DNA of 64,000 bases from Natronohydrobacter thiooxidans. Lineage in GTDB: Bacteria; Pseudomonadota; Alphaproteobacteria; Rhodobacterales; Rhodobacteraceae. The notes beneath the pieces are model-generated. The model had not been told where the DNA came from, did no database searches, and saw only the letters and a list, made by a program, of their open reading frames with translations. Positions 26,102 to 35,954 of this stretch are shown piece after piece. The stretch lies in NCBI RefSeq assembly GCF_001884735.1, contig NZ_MJAP01000012.1:124001-188000 (forward strand). Reading direction: 5' to 3'. A program made the translations under genes and the position numbers. Each line of letters begins with the position of its first letter. The first letter of the stretch is position 1.

Positions 26102-27409
26102 ATGAGCACCTCTGACACTACCCGACCCGCAGGAGCCAAAGCTCCCGCGCGCCCGAAGCTGACCGACACGCTGGAACTCGACACCCGCCTATTGGGCATG
26201 ATCGGGGCCTTTATCGTGGTGCTGGTCGTGTTCAACATTCTGACAGATGGCCGGTTTCTCACGCCGCGCAACATCTTCAATCTGACGATCCAGACCGTCA
26301 GTGTGGCGATCATGGCAACCGGCATGGTCTTTGTCATCGTCACCCGTCATATCGATTTGTCCGTGGGTGCGCTTCTGGCCACCTGTTCCGCCGTCATGGC
26401 GATGATGCAGACCGCATGGTTGCCGCAATATCTGGGCCTGCCGCTCGGGCATCCGATGATCCCCTGGCTTGCCATCTGCGCAGGGGTGGTCGTGGGGGGG
26501 CTGATCGGGGCCTTTCATGGCTACCTGAGCGGGTATCTGCTGATCCCAGCCTTCATCGTCACGCTGGGCGGGCTTCTGGTCTGGCGCAATGTCGGCTGGT
26601 ATCTGACCACCGGCCAGACCATCGGGCCGCTGGACCCCACATTCCAGATGTTCGGGGGCATCAATGGCACATTGGGCGAATTCTGGTCCTGGGTGCTGGG
26701 GCTTGCCGCGACAGCAGCAGCCCTTGTCGGGCTCTGGGCCAAACGTCGCGACAAGATGCGCCATGGCTTCCCGGTCAAGCCGCTCTGGGCTGAGGTTGCG
26801 CTTGGCGCGATCATCGCCGGTGCGATCCTCGGCTTCATCAAGATCCTGAATTCCTATGAAGTGCCGGTCGCGCGTCTGCGCCGCGAATTCGAGGCGCGGG
26901 GCGAGGTCATGCCGGAAGGCTATACTGAAGTCTATGGCCTGCCCTTCTCGGTGCTTCTGCTGATCGTCGTCGCCGTGGTGATGACCGTCATCGCCCGCAA
27001 GACCCGTCTGGGGCGCTATATCTTCGCAGCCGGAGGCAATCCGCAGGCGGCAGAGCTGTCGGGCATCAATACGCGCCTGCTGACGGTCAAGGTCTTCACC
27101 ATCATGGGCATTCTCTGCGCCATTTCGGCGGTCGTGGCCTCGGCCCGGCTGACCAACCACTCGAATGATATCGGCACGCTGGATGAGTTGCGCGTCATCG
27201 CGGCGGCGGTCATCGGCGGCACCGCGCTCGCCGGGGGCCTTGGCACGATTTATGGTGCGATCCTCGGCGCGCTGATCATGCAATCGCTGCAATCGGGCAT
27301 GGCCATGGTCGGCGTTGACGCGCCTTTGCAGAATATCGTCGTGGGCTCCGTGCTGGTGCTCGCCGTGCTTATCGACATCATCTATCGCCGCCGCACAGGG
27401 AAGGGCTAA
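26102..27409 (+). CDS. xylH: D-xylose ABC transporter permease
   Basis: The 435-residue membrane protein of the RbsC/XylH family shows FVIVTRHIDLSVGALLA, GYLLIPAFIVTLGGLLVWR, the coupling loop FAAGGNPQAAELSGIN, and IGGTALAGGLGTIYGAILG. Its length, longer than RbsC, and the extended central segment (KRRDKMRHGFP, VPVARLRREFEARGEVMP) are typical of XylH. It follows xylF and lies 3 bp before the ATPase gene. Confidence 0.93.
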   Translation: MSTSDTTRPAGAKAPARPKLTDTLELDTRLLGMIGAFIVVLVVFNILTDGRFLTPRNIFNLTIQTVSVAIMATGMVFVIVTRHIDLSVGALLATCSAVMAMMQTAWLPQYLGLPLGHPMIPWLAICAGVVVGGLIGAFHGYLSGYLLIPAFIVTLGGLLVWRNVGWYLTTGQTIGPLDPTFQMFGGINGTLGEFWSWVLGLAATAAALVGLWAKRRDKMRHGFPVKPLWAEVALGAIIAGAILGFIKILNSYEVPVARLRREFEARGEVMPEGYTEVYGLPFSVLLLIVVAVVMTVIARKTRLGRYIFAAGGNPQAAELSGINTRLLTVKVFTIMGILCAISAVVASARLTNHSNDIGTLDELRVIAAAVIGGTALAGGLGTIYGAILGALIMQSLQSGMAMVGVDAPLQNIVVGSVLVLAVLIDIIYRRRTGKG

Positions 27410-27412
27410 GCC

Positions 27413-28159
27413 ATGACCCCGCTTGTAGATATCCGCAACCTCTCGATAGCCTTTGGCGGTGTGCAGGCCGTCGATGATGTCTCGATTGACCTCTATCCGG
27501 GCGAAGTCGTGGGGCTTCTGGGCCATAATGGCGCAGGCAAATCCACGCTGATCAAAATCCTGTCGGGTGCCTACCGCGCCGATAGCGGCGAGATCTGGAT
27601 CGACGGGAAGAAAGCCACGATCAATAGCCCGCGCGATGCGCGCGCCTATCATATCGAGACGATCCACCAGACCCTCGCACTGGCCGATAACCTGCCCGCG
27701 CCCGCAAACCTGTTTCTGGGGCGTGAATTGCGCACCATGTTCGGTTTCCTTGATGACAGCCGCATGGAATCCGAGACCCGCAAGATCATGGCGCGGCTGA
27801 ACCCGAATTTCCGCAAGATCGCGGAACCGGTGAGCGCACTCTCGGGCGGTCAGCGGCAATCCGTGGCGATTGCGCGCGCGGTCTATTTCAACGCGCGCAT
27901 CCTGATCATGGACGAGCCGACAGCCGCTCTGGGCGTGCATGAAACCAAGATGGTCGCCGATCTGATCATGGAGCTGAAAGCGCAGGGTCTGGGCATCTTC
28001 CTGATCAGCCATGACACGCGCGAGATGATGGAGCTCTGCGACCGCGTGTCCGTCATGAAGAACGGGCAACTGATCGGCACCGAGCGGGTCGAGGATGTCA
28101 CCGAAGACGATATCCTGTCGATGATCATCATGGGCAAGAAACCGGAAAAGGCGGCGTAA
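27413..28159 (+). CDS. xylG: single-domain sugar ABC ATPase for xylose import
   Basis: The 248-residue protein has one nucleotide-binding domain: Walker [10 protein letters not shown] (about residues 37-45), Q-loop in [12 protein letters not shown], signature LSGGQRQ, Walker [13 protein letters not shown] and H-loop ISHDTRE. E. coli XylG has two fused domains; this half-size form should act as a homodimer, as in FrcA-type systems. Its TAA overlaps the xylB ATG (TAATG). The ATPase of the fucose-type importer in this window is a close paralogue. Confidence 0.9.
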   Translation: MTPLVDIRNLSIAFGGVQAVDDVSIDLYPGEVVGLLGHNGAGKSTLIKILSGAYRADSGEIWIDGKKATINSPRDARAYHIETIHQTLALADNLPAPANLFLGRELRTMFGFLDDSRMESETRKIMARLNPNFRKIAEPVSALSGGQRQSVAIARAVYFNARILIMDEPTAALGVHETKMVADLIMELKAQGLGIFLISHDTREMMELCDRVSVMKNGQLIGTERVEDVTEDDILSMIIMGKKPEKAA

Positions 28160-29598
28160 TGTATCTGGGCCTTGATCTGGGCACATCCGGCCTGAAAGGG
28201 CTGGTGATTGATGCGGGCGGCGCAGTGGTGGCGGAAGCCAGCGCACCGCTGAGCGTCGCCCGCCCCCATCCGGGCTGGTCCGAGCAGGATCCGGCCGACT
28301 GGATCGCTGCCGGGGAAGCGGTGTTGCGCGCCTTGGCCGGGAAGATCGACATGGCGGCGATTGCGGGCATCGGGCTCTCGGGCCAGATGCATGGCGCGAC
28401 GGTGCTTGATGCTTCTGACACTGTGCTGCGCCCCTCTATCCTGTGGAATGACACGCGCTCGCATGCGCAGGCCGCGCGGCTGGATGCAGATCCGCGCTTC
28501 CGCGCGGTCAGCGGCAATATCGTCTTTCCGGGCTTTACCGCGCCCAAGCTGGTCTGGATGGAAGAAGAGGAGCCGGATCTCTTTGCCCGCGCGGCCAAGG
28601 TGCTGTTGCCGAAAGATTATCTGCGGCTATGGCTGACCGGCGACCATGTTGCGGAAATGTCGGATGCGGCCGGGACAAGCTGGCTGGATGTGGGCGCGCG
28701 CGACTGGTCTGACGACCTGCTGGCCGCGACGCATCTTTCCCGCGATCACATGCCTGCGCTGGTCGAAGGCTCTGCCCCCTCTGGCGGGCTGCGCGCCGCG
28801 CTGGCCTCTGATTTCGGCCTGACGCCCGGCATCCCGGTCGCGGGGGGGGCTGGCGACAATGCTGCGACCGCCATTGGCCTTGGCGTTGCGCGCGGTGGGC
28901 AGGGCTTTGTCAGTCTCGGCACCTCGGGCGTGCTGTTCGCCGCAACCGATGGCTATGCGCCCGCGCCGGAAACGGCCGTGCATACATTCTGCCACGCGCT
29001 GCCCGGCACATGGCACCAGATGGGCGTAATCCTTGCCGCGACAGATGCGCTGAACTGGTTTTCGCATCTGGCGGGCGCAAGCCCGGCTGCCTTGACCGCC
29101 CATCTGGGCGCGCTGCAGGCCCCCGGTCGCACCCTGTTCCTGCCCTATCTGGGCGGCGAGCGGACGCCGCTGAACAATGCCAGCATTCGCGGTGCCTTTC
29201 TCGGGCTGGAACATGCGACCGACCGCGATGCGGCCACCCGCGCCGTGCTTGAAGGCGTTGTTTTCGCGCTGAAAGACTGTCAGGACGCGCTCGCTGCCAC
29301 CGGCACGCGGATTGACACGCTGATCGCCGCGGGCGGCGGGGCGCGCTCGGATTACTGGCTCTCGGCGCTGGCGACAGTGCTGGACCTGCCGATCCTGCTG
29401 CCCGAAGCGGGCGATTTCGGGGCCGCGCTTGGGGCTGCGCGACTTGGTCTGATGGCCGCAACCGGCGCCAGCACCGAGGCCATGCCTTTGCCCCCGATCG
29501 CGCGGGAAATAGCCCCGGTGGGCACAATGACCCCCGCATTCAACGACACCCATGCCCGCTACCGCGCGGCACAAACCGCACTCAAGGATCTGACATGA
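28159..29598 (+). CDS. xylB: xylulokinase
   Basis: The 479-residue FGGY kinase begins with the phosphate-binding [15 protein letters not shown] and contains [24 protein letters not shown], a [11 protein letters not shown] block, [14 protein letters not shown] and the C-terminal ATP-binding [13 protein letters not shown]. It phosphorylates D-xylulose, the product of xylose isomerase, to D-xylulose 5-phosphate. Overlaps with xylG (TAATG) and xylA (ATGA) indicate coupled translation. Confidence 0.94.
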   Translation: MYLGLDLGTSGLKGLVIDAGGAVVAEASAPLSVARPHPGWSEQDPADWIAAGEAVLRALAGKIDMAAIAGIGLSGQMHGATVLDASDTVLRPSILWNDTRSHAQAARLDADPRFRAVSGNIVFPGFTAPKLVWMEEEEPDLFARAAKVLLPKDYLRLWLTGDHVAEMSDAAGTSWLDVGARDWSDDLLAATHLSRDHMPALVEGSAPSGGLRAALASDFGLTPGIPVAGGAGDNAATAIGLGVARGGQGFVSLGTSGVLFAATDGYAPAPETAVHTFCHALPGTWHQMGVILAATDALNWFSHLAGASPAALTAHLGALQAPGRTLFLPYLGGERTPLNNASIRGAFLGLEHATDRDAATRAVLEGVVFALKDCQDALAATGTRIDTLIAAGGGARSDYWLSALATVLDLPILLPEAGDFGAALGAARLGLMAATGASTEAMPLPPIAREIAPVGTMTPAFNDTHARYRAAQTALKDLT

Positions 29599-30896
29599 CC
29601 GATTTTTTCGCAGGTATCCCGCAACTGACCTATCAGGGCGCAGAGGCCGAGTCCGACTTCGCCTTCCGCCATTACAATCCCGATGAGATCATCCTCGGGC
29701 GACGCATGGAGGATCATCTGCGGTTCGCGATCTGCTACTGGCACAATTTCGCATGGCCCGGCGGCGATCCGTTCGGGGGCCAGACCTTCCTGCGTCCGTG
29801 GTTCGGCAATACGATGGAACATGCGAAACTCAAGGCCGATGTTGCCTTCGAGATGTTCCGTATCCTGAACGCGCCCTATTTCTGCTTCCATGATGTCGAT
29901 ATGCGCCCCGAAGGCGCGGATTTCGCGGAAAACACCCGCAATCTGGAAGAAATGACCGAGTATTTCGCGGCCAAGATGGACGCGGGCGGGCCGAAACTGC
30001 TCTGGGGCACGGCAAACCTGTTCAGCCATCGCCGCTTCATGTCCGGGGCGGCGACGAACCCCGACCCGGATGTGTTTGCCTTCTCGGCGGCGACGGTGAA
30101 GACCTGCATGGATGCGACCCACAGGCTGGGGGGCGAGAACTACGTTCTCTGGGGTGGGCGCGAAGGCTATGAGACCCTTCTGAACACCGATATGAAGCGC
30201 GAGCTCGATCATATGGGCCGCTTCCTGTCGATGGTGGTCGAGTACAAGCACAAGATCGGTTTCAAGGGCACGATCCTGATCGAGCCGAAACCGCAGGAGC
30301 CCACCAAGCACCAGTATGACTATGATGTGGCGACGGTCTTCGGCTTTCTGCAACGCTTCGGGCTGGAGAAAGAGGTCAAGGTCAATATCGAGCAGGGTCA
30401 CGCCATCCTTGCGGGTCACAGCTTCGAGCATGAAATCGCGACTGCTGCCGCGCTGGGTGTGTTCGGCTCGATCGACATGAACCGCAACGACTATCAATCC
30501 GGCTGGGACACGGACCAGTTCCCGAACAATACCCCGGAAGTGGCGCTGGCCTATTACGAGATCCTGCGCGCAGGCGGCTTTACCTCTGGCGGCACCAATT
30601 TCGACGCCAAGCTGCGCCGCCAGTCGCTGGATGCCGAGGATCTGATCCTGGCGCATGCGGGCGCGATGGATGTCTGCGCGCGCGGCCTGAAAGCCGCTGC
30701 CGCCATGCTGGAAGATGGCCGTCTGGAAGCCGCACGCGGCACGCGCTATGCGGGCTGGGACAAGCCCGAGGCGCAGGCGATGCTGGCCTCGGATCTCGAC
30801 AGCATCACGGCGGATGTGATCGCGCGCGGGGTTGACCCGCAGCCACACTCTGGCAAACAGGAGAAGCTGGAAAACCTTGTGAACCGCTTCATGTAA
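29595..30896 (+). CDS. xylA: xylose isomerase
   Basis: The 433-residue protein matches class II xylose isomerases. Catalytic and metal-site segments include [14 protein letters not shown] (active-site His), [49 protein letters not shown] and [20 protein letters not shown]. It converts D-xylose to D-xylulose in the cytosol. Length and the long N-terminal region fit the Gram-negative group. It is followed 9 bp later by a thioredoxin-fold gene. Confidence 0.96.
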   Translation: MTDFFAGIPQLTYQGAEAESDFAFRHYNPDEIILGRRMEDHLRFAICYWHNFAWPGGDPFGGQTFLRPWFGNTMEHAKLKADVAFEMFRILNAPYFCFHDVDMRPEGADFAENTRNLEEMTEYFAAKMDAGGPKLLWGTANLFSHRRFMSGAATNPDPDVFAFSAATVKTCMDATHRLGGENYVLWGGREGYETLLNTDMKRELDHMGRFLSMVVEYKHKIGFKGTILIEPKPQEPTKHQYDYDVATVFGFLQRFGLEKEVKVNIEQGHAILAGHSFEHEIATAAALGVFGSIDMNRNDYQSGWDTDQFPNNTPEVALAYYEILRAGGFTSGGTNFDAKLRRQSLDAEDLILAHAGAMDVCARGLKAAAAMLEDGRLEAARGTRYAGWDKPEAQAMLASDLDSITADVIARGVDPQPHSGKQEKLENLVNRFM

Positions 30897-30905
30897 GGAG
30901 GGACC

Positions 30906-31463
30906 ATGCCCGCCGCGACGCCCCCTGTCTGTGATTTCGGCTGGAAAGCCCCCGGTTTCACCCTGCCCGCGACGGATGGCCAAAGCTACAGCCTGTCAGA
31001 TGTCGCGGGGGCGAAGGGCACGCTGGTCATGTTCATCTGCAACCACTGCCCCTATGTGCTGGCGGTGCTGGACCGGATCCTGCGCGACGCGCGGGATCTG
31101 GCCGGGCACGGGATTGGCGTGGTGGCGATCTGCGCCAATGACGCGGATGCCTACCCTGCCGACAGCTTCCCCAGGATGCGGGAACTGGCCGAAAGCCGGG
31201 GTTTTCCCTTCCCCTATCTGCATGACGAGACGCAGGAGGTCGCCCGCGCATGGGGGGCCGAATGCACGCCCGATTTCTTTGGGCTGAACGCAAAGGGGGA
31301 ATTGCAATATCGCGGGCGGCTCGATGCCTCGGGCCGCAATCCCGGCCCGGCAGATGCGCGTCGGGAGTTGTTCGAGGCAATGGTCCGGATCGCCGAGACG
31401 GGAGAAGGGCCGCGCGAGCAGACCCCGAGTATCGGTTGTTCGATCAAATGGAAGGCGGCGTGA
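30906..31463 (+). CDS. thioredoxin-fold (AhpC/TSA-like) protein
   Basis: The 185-residue product has the opening APGFTLPATDG typical of AhpC/TSA and TlpA-like proteins. A peroxiredoxin/thioredoxin-like segment MFICNHCPYVLAVLD carries a CxxC pair (CNHC), and TPDFFGLNAKGELQYRG follows. There is no signal peptide, so it is cytoplasmic. It starts after GGAGG, 9 bp behind xylA, and is probably co-transcribed, but no role in xylose metabolism is known to me. It is related to the widespread thioredoxin family protein with CNHCPYV, whose substrate is undefined. Confidence 0.8.
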   Translation: MPAATPPVCDFGWKAPGFTLPATDGQSYSLSDVAGAKGTLVMFICNHCPYVLAVLDRILRDARDLAGHGIGVVAICANDADAYPADSFPRMRELAESRGFPFPYLHDETQEVARAWGAECTPDFFGLNAKGELQYRGRLDASGRNPGPADARRELFEAMVRIAETGEGPREQTPSIGCSIKWKAA

Positions 31464-31486
31464 TCCGGCGCAGCGTGTCAGGGTAA

Positions 31487-31508
31487 GGTGCGTGCTCCCG
31501 CACGCACC
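31487..31508. terminator. bidirectional terminator hairpin after the xyl operon
   Basis: A perfect 9-bp stem GGTGCGTGC / GCACGCACC with a 4-nt loop, flanked by AA and CTT, sits between the convergent xyl operon and the aldose-dehydrogenase operon. No long U-run is present. Confidence 0.6.
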
Positions 31509-31570
31509 CTTGGCTGTCTGGTTCCGTGACGTAGCTTTGGGCGCGTCTGCAGGCTGACAAAGCTTTGGTG

Positions 31571-32542
31571 TCAGACAGCGCGCATGAAGAGCGCCTCGGC
31601 CTCGACCGGGATCTCCTGCGCCAGCGCATCAAGATTGCGCATCAGCGAGGCGGGCTTGGCCGTCCCCAGCAGGACCGAGGCCGCCGCCGGGTGACGTTTG
31701 GCGAAATGCAGCGCGGCGCTGGCAAGGGGCAAACCCAGCGCGGCGGCGCGGGTCTGAAGATCAGTGACACGCGCCAGCACATCGCGCGGCGCGGGGCCGT
31801 AATCATAGGTCGCGCCGGGCACCGGGCCAGTGGCCAGAATGCCGGAATTGAAGATACCCCCCAACACAAGGCTGGTGTTTTCGGCCAGACAGCGCGGGAC
31901 CAGTTCGGCCTCGGCCGAACGGTCCAGCAGCGTCAGCCGACCGGCCAGCAGAATCGCGTCAATGGCGCCCAGATCCATCACGTCCAGACAGATCTGGCAT
32001 TCATTCACCCCCAGCCCGATCGCGCCCACGCGCCCTGTCTCCTTCAGGCGCCGCAAGCGGTCATAGCCGGTGGCGGAAAAATCCTGCCAATGCCGGCCCT
32101 GCCCGGCCCCGTGGGTATATTCGCCGATATCATGGACATAGAGGATGTCGATGCGGCTTTGGCCCAGCCTCTCGCAGCTTTGCTCGAAACTCTCCTCGAT
32201 CCCGTCGCCGGAATAGTCGTAGCGCACCTCATTCTGCGCCGGTTGCACGAAACCGTCCGCCTCGGCGATGGGGGAACGGGCGGGGGACAGCACCCGGCCC
32301 ACCTTGGTCGAGATGACGAAATCCGAACGACCGGCCAGAAACCGCCCCAGCCGCTGCTCGGACAGCCCGCGCCCGTAATGGGGGGCTGTGTCGAAATAGC
32401 GGATGCCCGCATCCCATGCCGCTTGCAGCACCGCCTGCACGTCATCTTCGCTGACCGCGTGATACAGATTGCCGATGCTGGCACAGCCAAAGGACACCTC
32501 AGTGACTCTGACGCCGGTAGTTCCGATTTCCTTGGTGTTCAT
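31571..32542 (-). CDS. aldo/keto reductase, probable L-fucose/L-galactose 1-dehydrogenase
   Basis: The 323-residue AKR has the catalytic tetrad in FDTAPHYGRGLSE (Asp and Tyr), ISTKVGR (Lys) and ILYVHDIGE (His). LGTAKPASLMRNL near the C-terminus is the NAD(P) phosphate-binding region. It resembles D-threo-aldose/L-fucose/L-galactose 1-dehydrogenases, which oxidise the anomeric carbon to the aldonolactone. The neighbouring lactonase, mutarotase, dehydratase, SDR and FAH hydrolase complete such an oxidative pathway. Its ATG overlaps the preceding UxaB-like gene (ATGA). Choice between fucose and L-galactose, which have the same C2-C5 stereochemistry, cannot be made here. Confidence 0.82.
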   Translation of the reverse strand: MNTKEIGTTGVRVTEVSFGCASIGNLYHAVSEDDVQAVLQAAWDAGIRYFDTAPHYGRGLSEQRLGRFLAGRSDFVISTKVGRVLSPARSPIAEADGFVQPAQNEVRYDYSGDGIEESFEQSCERLGQSRIDILYVHDIGEYTHGAGQGRHWQDFSATGYDRLRRLKETGRVGAIGLGVNECQICLDVMDLGAIDAILLAGRLTLLDRSAEAELVPRCLAENTSLVLGGIFNSGILATGPVPGATYDYGPAPRDVLARVTDLQTRAAALGLPLASAALHFAKRHPAAASVLLGTAKPASLMRNLDALAQEIPVEAEALFMRAV

Positions 32543-33645
32543 GACAATTCTCCTGTCAGGGCGGCACTCAGCCGCGGCTTCCTGCCGGTATCGCCCTGCG
32601 CCTGCGCCCAGTCCAGGAAATCACCGATCCTGCGGCGCAGCTTCTCAGTGTGGTTCTGGGCGATATCGCTCAGGCGGTGGTCCAGATAGGGATTGGCGAA
32701 GCGCTCCAGCGTCGTGGCGATATAGGCGTCTATGCCGCTGTCTTCGCCAGCGGCGGTGAAAGCGGGCTGCACCTCTTCGGTGTAAAGCTCGCGCAGGCGC
32801 GCCGCCAGATCCGGATCGGCCATGCGCTCGCGCACCAGACTGCCACCCTGCCGCCCGCGTGCCAGCCAGTCGGCGACCATCCATGTATGGCCCAGATTGA
32901 GGATGAACAGCTTGCGCCGTTCGACCGGTCCCAGATCGGGGACGACCTGAATGCAGGGGTGGTCGCAGGGCAGCACCAGTCCGGGCTGGTCGGCGATGGC
33001 CCAGAGCGCATAGGGTTCGGCCACGGCCCCGGCGGGTTCCAAGGGTTCCGAGACGATACGGTCCACCAGCGAATCGACCCAAGTGACGGCATCGGCCAGC
33101 CAGTCGCGATAGGCCGCGTCCATCCCGGCGGCCGCACCCAGCACCAGCGCGCGCAGCACCGCGCCATTGCCCTGCACCAGCTCGGTGGGCATGATCTGCG
33201 GCGCTGTTCCCCCGGCCTCGAAACACTCGCGCAGCAGATGCGCCAGTTTGGCGGGAAAGGACATCGCCGGATCGAGCGCGCTTCCAGTATCGGCGGGCTG
33301 CGGTCGGAACCCGGCATCGGAGGTGTTCGAGACGATGAGGCGGGCCTCGTCGCGCAGGATGCGCCGGACCGTATCTGTCTGGCTGTTGAGCGACAGGGCG
33401 CGGGTGATGCTGGTGACGCGTTCGGTGCTGTCGATGCGCTGACCGTTCTGAAGCCCGCGAATCCTGACATCGAACCCTTCGGCCAGCGCGGCGAGCCTGC
33501 GGGCGCGCGTGGCATCACCGCTGGTCTGGACCAGACTGATCGGGCCAGGCGCGGCCCCGGTTTCCAGTGCCTGCGAAACAAACAGATCGGCATGGGCTTG
33601 CAGGAAGCGGCTGGTGCCGAATTGAAGGATTGGGGTTGTTGACAT
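32539..33645 (-). CDS. mannitol-dehydrogenase-family oxidoreductase (short UxaB-like, tagaturonate reductase candidate)
   Basis: The 368-residue protein belongs to the polyol-specific long-chain dehydrogenases. ILQFGTSRFLQAHAD begins the NAD domain, and RRKLFILNLGHT contains the catalytic K-x4-N-x2-H motif. Features shared with UxaB include LIVSNTSDAGF, FPAKLAHLL, IMPTELVQGNG and RFANPYLDHRLSDIA. It stops about 110 residues earlier than E. coli UxaB and thus lacks the final helical region, like a known short subgroup. With the LgoD- and UxaA-like enzymes it would let L-galactonate pass through tagaturonate to altronate. Confidence 0.75.
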   Translation of the reverse strand: MSTTPILQFGTSRFLQAHADLFVSQALETGAAPGPISLVQTSGDATRARRLAALAEGFDVRIRGLQNGQRIDSTERVTSITRALSLNSQTDTVRRILRDEARLIVSNTSDAGFRPQPADTGSALDPAMSFPAKLAHLLRECFEAGGTAPQIMPTELVQGNGAVLRALVLGAAAGMDAAYRDWLADAVTWVDSLVDRIVSEPLEPAGAVAEPYALWAIADQPGLVLPCDHPCIQVVPDLGPVERRKLFILNLGHTWMVADWLARGRQGGSLVRERMADPDLAARLRELYTEEVQPAFTAAGEDSGIDAYIATTLERFANPYLDHRLSDIAQNHTEKLRRRIGDFLDWAQAQGDTGRKPRLSAALTGELS

Positions 33646-33671
33646 CGGTGGCTCGCGTTGATTACAGTCTC

Positions 33672-33682
33672 TTATTATTTAG
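33672..33682. promoter_or_regulatory. shared operator motif upstream of the lactonase and UxaB-like genes
   Basis: TTATTATTTAG lies in the 64-bp divergent region. ATTATTTAG followed by N-AC recurs in inverted orientation upstream of the permease at 35955. It is a good candidate site for the GntR regulator of the island. Confidence 0.45.
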
Positions 33683-33709
33683 AACCGACCGCTATGACAA
33701 GGAGAAACC

Positions 33710-34537
33710 GTGATCATCGACTCGCATCAGCATTTCTGGCGTATCGCGCGCGGCGATTATGGCTGGATGGACGACAGCGTGGCGCCGATCCGCCGCGATA
33801 TCCTGCCTGCGGATCTTGCGCCGCTCGCGCGGGCCGGAGGGATCAGCGGCACGGTTCTGGTGCAGGCGGCGCCGACGGTCGAGGAAACGCTGTTCCTGCT
33901 GGATCTGGCCGATAGCGACCCGCTGATCCGCGCGGTGGTCGGTTGGGTTGATCTGAGCGGCGATGTTGGGGCGCAGCTGGAGCGCATCGCCCATCCTGCG
34001 CTGCGCGGCATCCGCCCGATGTTGCAGGATATTGCGCAGACCGATTGGATTTTGCGCCCCGGACATATTGATGCGCTGCGCATGGTGGCGCGCGCCGGGT
34101 TGCGCATGGATGCGCTGATCACCCCGCGCCATCTGGGGGTGATTGATCGTCTGGCGCAGGAGATTCCCGAACTGCCCATCGTGATCGACCATTGCGCCAA
34201 ACCGGTCTTTGACGGCAGCGATCCGGGCGCGATGTGGCGCGAGGGCATGACCCGCCTTGCGCGCCACCCGCAGGTTTTCTGCAAACTCTCGGGGCTGGCG
34301 AATGAGTTCGGTTCTGGCTGGTCGGCGCAGAGCCTGCGCCCGGTCTTTGAGCATGTTCTGGCCGCCTTCGGGCCTGCGCGGCTGATGTGGGGCAGTGACT
34401 GGCCGGTGCTGGAACTGGCGGGGGGTTATCCCGGCTGGCTGGCGGTGGCGCAGGAACTGACCACCGATCTGGAGGCGACCGCGCGCGCGCAGATTTTTGC
34501 AGGCACTGCAGCGCATTTTTACGGAGTGGATATATGA
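33710..34537 (+). CDS. amidohydrolase-2 family lactonase (L-fuconolactonase/L-galactonolactonase type)
   Basis: The 275-residue protein starts with GTG after AAGGAG. It begins MIIDSHQHFW, the N-terminal metal/active-site motif of COG3618 lactonases, and has VLVQAAPTVEET, LRGIRPMLQ, IDHCAKP and LMWGSDWPV (C-terminal Asp) in the usual order. Family members hydrolyse L-fucono-1,5-lactone, L-galactonolactone or L-rhamnonolactone. It would act on the product of the AKR on the other strand. It is coupled to the mutarotase gene by ATGA and read divergently from the UxaB-like/AKR pair. Confidence 0.87.
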   Translation: MIIDSHQHFWRIARGDYGWMDDSVAPIRRDILPADLAPLARAGGISGTVLVQAAPTVEETLFLLDLADSDPLIRAVVGWVDLSGDVGAQLERIAHPALRGIRPMLQDIAQTDWILRPGHIDALRMVARAGLRMDALITPRHLGVIDRLAQEIPELPIVIDHCAKPVFDGSDPGAMWREGMTRLARHPQVFCKLSGLANEFGSGWSAQSLRPVFEHVLAAFGPARLMWGSDWPVLELAGGYPGWLAVAQELTTDLEATARAQIFAGTAAHFYGVDI

Positions 34538-34863
34538 CACGCATGGGCCATGTGATCGGGATCGACCCGGCGCAGATTGAGGAATATCGTCGCCTGCATG
34601 CCAATGTCTGGCCAGAGGTGCTGGCGCGGCTGCGCGCCTCGAACATCACCAATTACTCGATCTTCCTGCGCGAGCCTGAAAATCTGATGTTCAGCTATTG
34701 GGAGTATACCGGCCGCGATTTCGAGGCCGACAGTGCCGCCATCGCCGCGGATCCGGTCACGCGTGACTGGTGGGCGGTCTGCGGGCCGATGCAACGCCCG
34801 CTGGACAGCCGCGCCGAGGGTGAATGGTGGGCGCCGATGGAGCAGGTCTTTCATCTCGACTGA
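34534..34863 (+). CDS. L-rhamnose/L-fucose mutarotase family protein
   Basis: The 109-residue protein is a COG3254 mutarotase (dimeric alpha/beta barrel). Segments EEYRRLHANVWPEVLARL, NYSIFLREPENLMFSYWEY and DWWAVCGPMQRPL match RhaM and its L-fucose-pathway relatives, including the active-site His and Tyr/Trp residues. It speeds anomer interconversion so that the aldose dehydrogenase receives the right anomer. It overlaps the lactonase stop and lies about 55 bp before the convergent GntR gene. Confidence 0.9.
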   Translation: MTRMGHVIGIDPAQIEEYRRLHANVWPEVLARLRASNITNYSIFLREPENLMFSYWEYTGRDFEADSAAIAADPVTRDWWAVCGPMQRPLDSRAEGEWWAPMEQVFHLD

Positions 34864-34919
34864 CCCCCGCGGTCGCCATGGGCTCGCGCGGCGTGCGGGC
34901 TGTTGCCATCAACCCTCTG

Positions 34920-35822
34920 TCATGCCAGATCATGCGCCCGCAAGGACGATAGCAGCGTTGTCTTCGAGGTGCGCAGATGGTGCTGCGCGGCGGCGCGCGC
35001 TGCGGCGCCGTCACGGGCTTCGAGCGCATTGATGATCGCCAGATGCTCGTCGATGGCGGCTTCGTTGCGGTCCTTCTCGTGGGTCTTGTCCCACAGGTAA
35101 TGATAGTGGAAGATCAGCGAGATCACCTTCTGGAACTCGGCCACGAAACGGTTTCTGACCACGGAATTGATCGCCTCGTGAAAGCTTTCATCCAGTTCCG
35201 AGAAGGCGTGAAAATCATGTTCGATGCGCGCTTTCAGTGCGATATGTTCGTCCCGCAGTTGTGCCAGTCTGGCCCAGACCGGATGATCGACCGGCGCATC
35301 GACAACATGGCCGATCGCATTCAGTTCCAGCACCGACCGGAAATCTGACAGTTCGACCGCGAATTCGCGGGTGAAGCCCAGAAGCATCCAGCCGCCCTGC
35401 TTGCGCCGCGCCACCAGGCCAAAGCGGCTGAGACCTGCAAGGAACTCTTTCAATTCATGCTGGGGGACATCGAAATTCCGGGCCAGTTCCGCCACCGACA
35501 AAGGCGTGTTGGCCGGCACGTCGAAGCGCAATACCCAGTCCAGAAAGCGCCGTTCCAGATCGTCGGGCGAGGCATGCGCGTCGGGCAGCGAGATGCGGTC
35601 GGCCTTGCCCGGTATCGCAAGCAGATGCTTTTCGCGCCCGTCCCAAGCAATGAAGCCATTTTCGTCCAGCCGTGCCAGACAGCGGCGAATCACCGTGCGG
35701 CTGACCCCGGCGATTTCGCTCAGAGCACTTTCAGCGGGCAGCGGCGTGCCGACCGCCAGCGTAGAGCAGTAATCCAGTATGCGGTTATAGGCCTCTCGAT
35801 ACCGCGTGTCGCTGCGTGCCAT
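34920..35822 (-). CDS. GntR/FCD-family transcriptional regulator of the fucose/galactose island
   Basis: The 300-residue protein starts at ATG 35822. It has an N-terminal winged-HTH-like segment (LPAESALSEIAGVSRTVIRR, about residues 27-46) and a second possible HTH region near 95-125 (PLSVAELARNFDVPQHELKE). The C-terminal FCD-type helical bundle has DESFHEAINSVVRN and the metal-ligand-like HYHYLWDKTHEKDRNEAAIDEHLAIINAL region. FCD regulators sense sugar acids or carboxylates. It is divergent from the ABC importer and central in the island, so it probably binds a fuconate- or galactonate-like intermediate. Confidence 0.85.
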   Translation of the reverse strand: MARSDTRYREAYNRILDYCSTLAVGTPLPAESALSEIAGVSRTVIRRCLARLDENGFIAWDGREKHLLAIPGKADRISLPDAHASPDDLERRFLDWVLRFDVPANTPLSVAELARNFDVPQHELKEFLAGLSRFGLVARRKQGGWMLLGFTREFAVELSDFRSVLELNAIGHVVDAPVDHPVWARLAQLRDEHIALKARIEHDFHAFSELDESFHEAINSVVRNRFVAEFQKVISLIFHYHYLWDKTHEKDRNEAAIDEHLAIINALEARDGAAARAAAQHHLRTSKTTLLSSLRAHDLA

Positions 35823-35890
35823 TCTGCCCTGCCTTCCGGTCGGCGCCAGTTCTGCCCGGCGCGTTCTATGTTTGAAATTATAAAAAACTC

Positions 35891-35932
35891 TTGACAAGAA
35901 TCAAGGGCGCGTAGATTAGTACTAAATAATTA
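35891..35932 (+). promoter_or_regulatory. promoter and operator region of the fucose/galactose transport operon
   Basis: A perfect TTGACA lies at 35891-35896; the -10 is uncertain (TAGATT at 35912, spacing 15). The palindrome TTAGTACTAA (35916-35925) overlaps CTAAATAATTA (35922-35932), the inverse of the motif at 33672-33682. A repressor bound here would cover the -10 region. Confidence 0.5.
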
Positions 35933-35954
35933 AATGCGGAATAAAGGGGGGTCC

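Noticed and set aside
26189..28246. A reverse-strand open frame of 685 codons opposite xylH-xylG.
   Set aside because: Antisense shadow of clear transporter genes; no motif, composition typical of reversed coding sequence.
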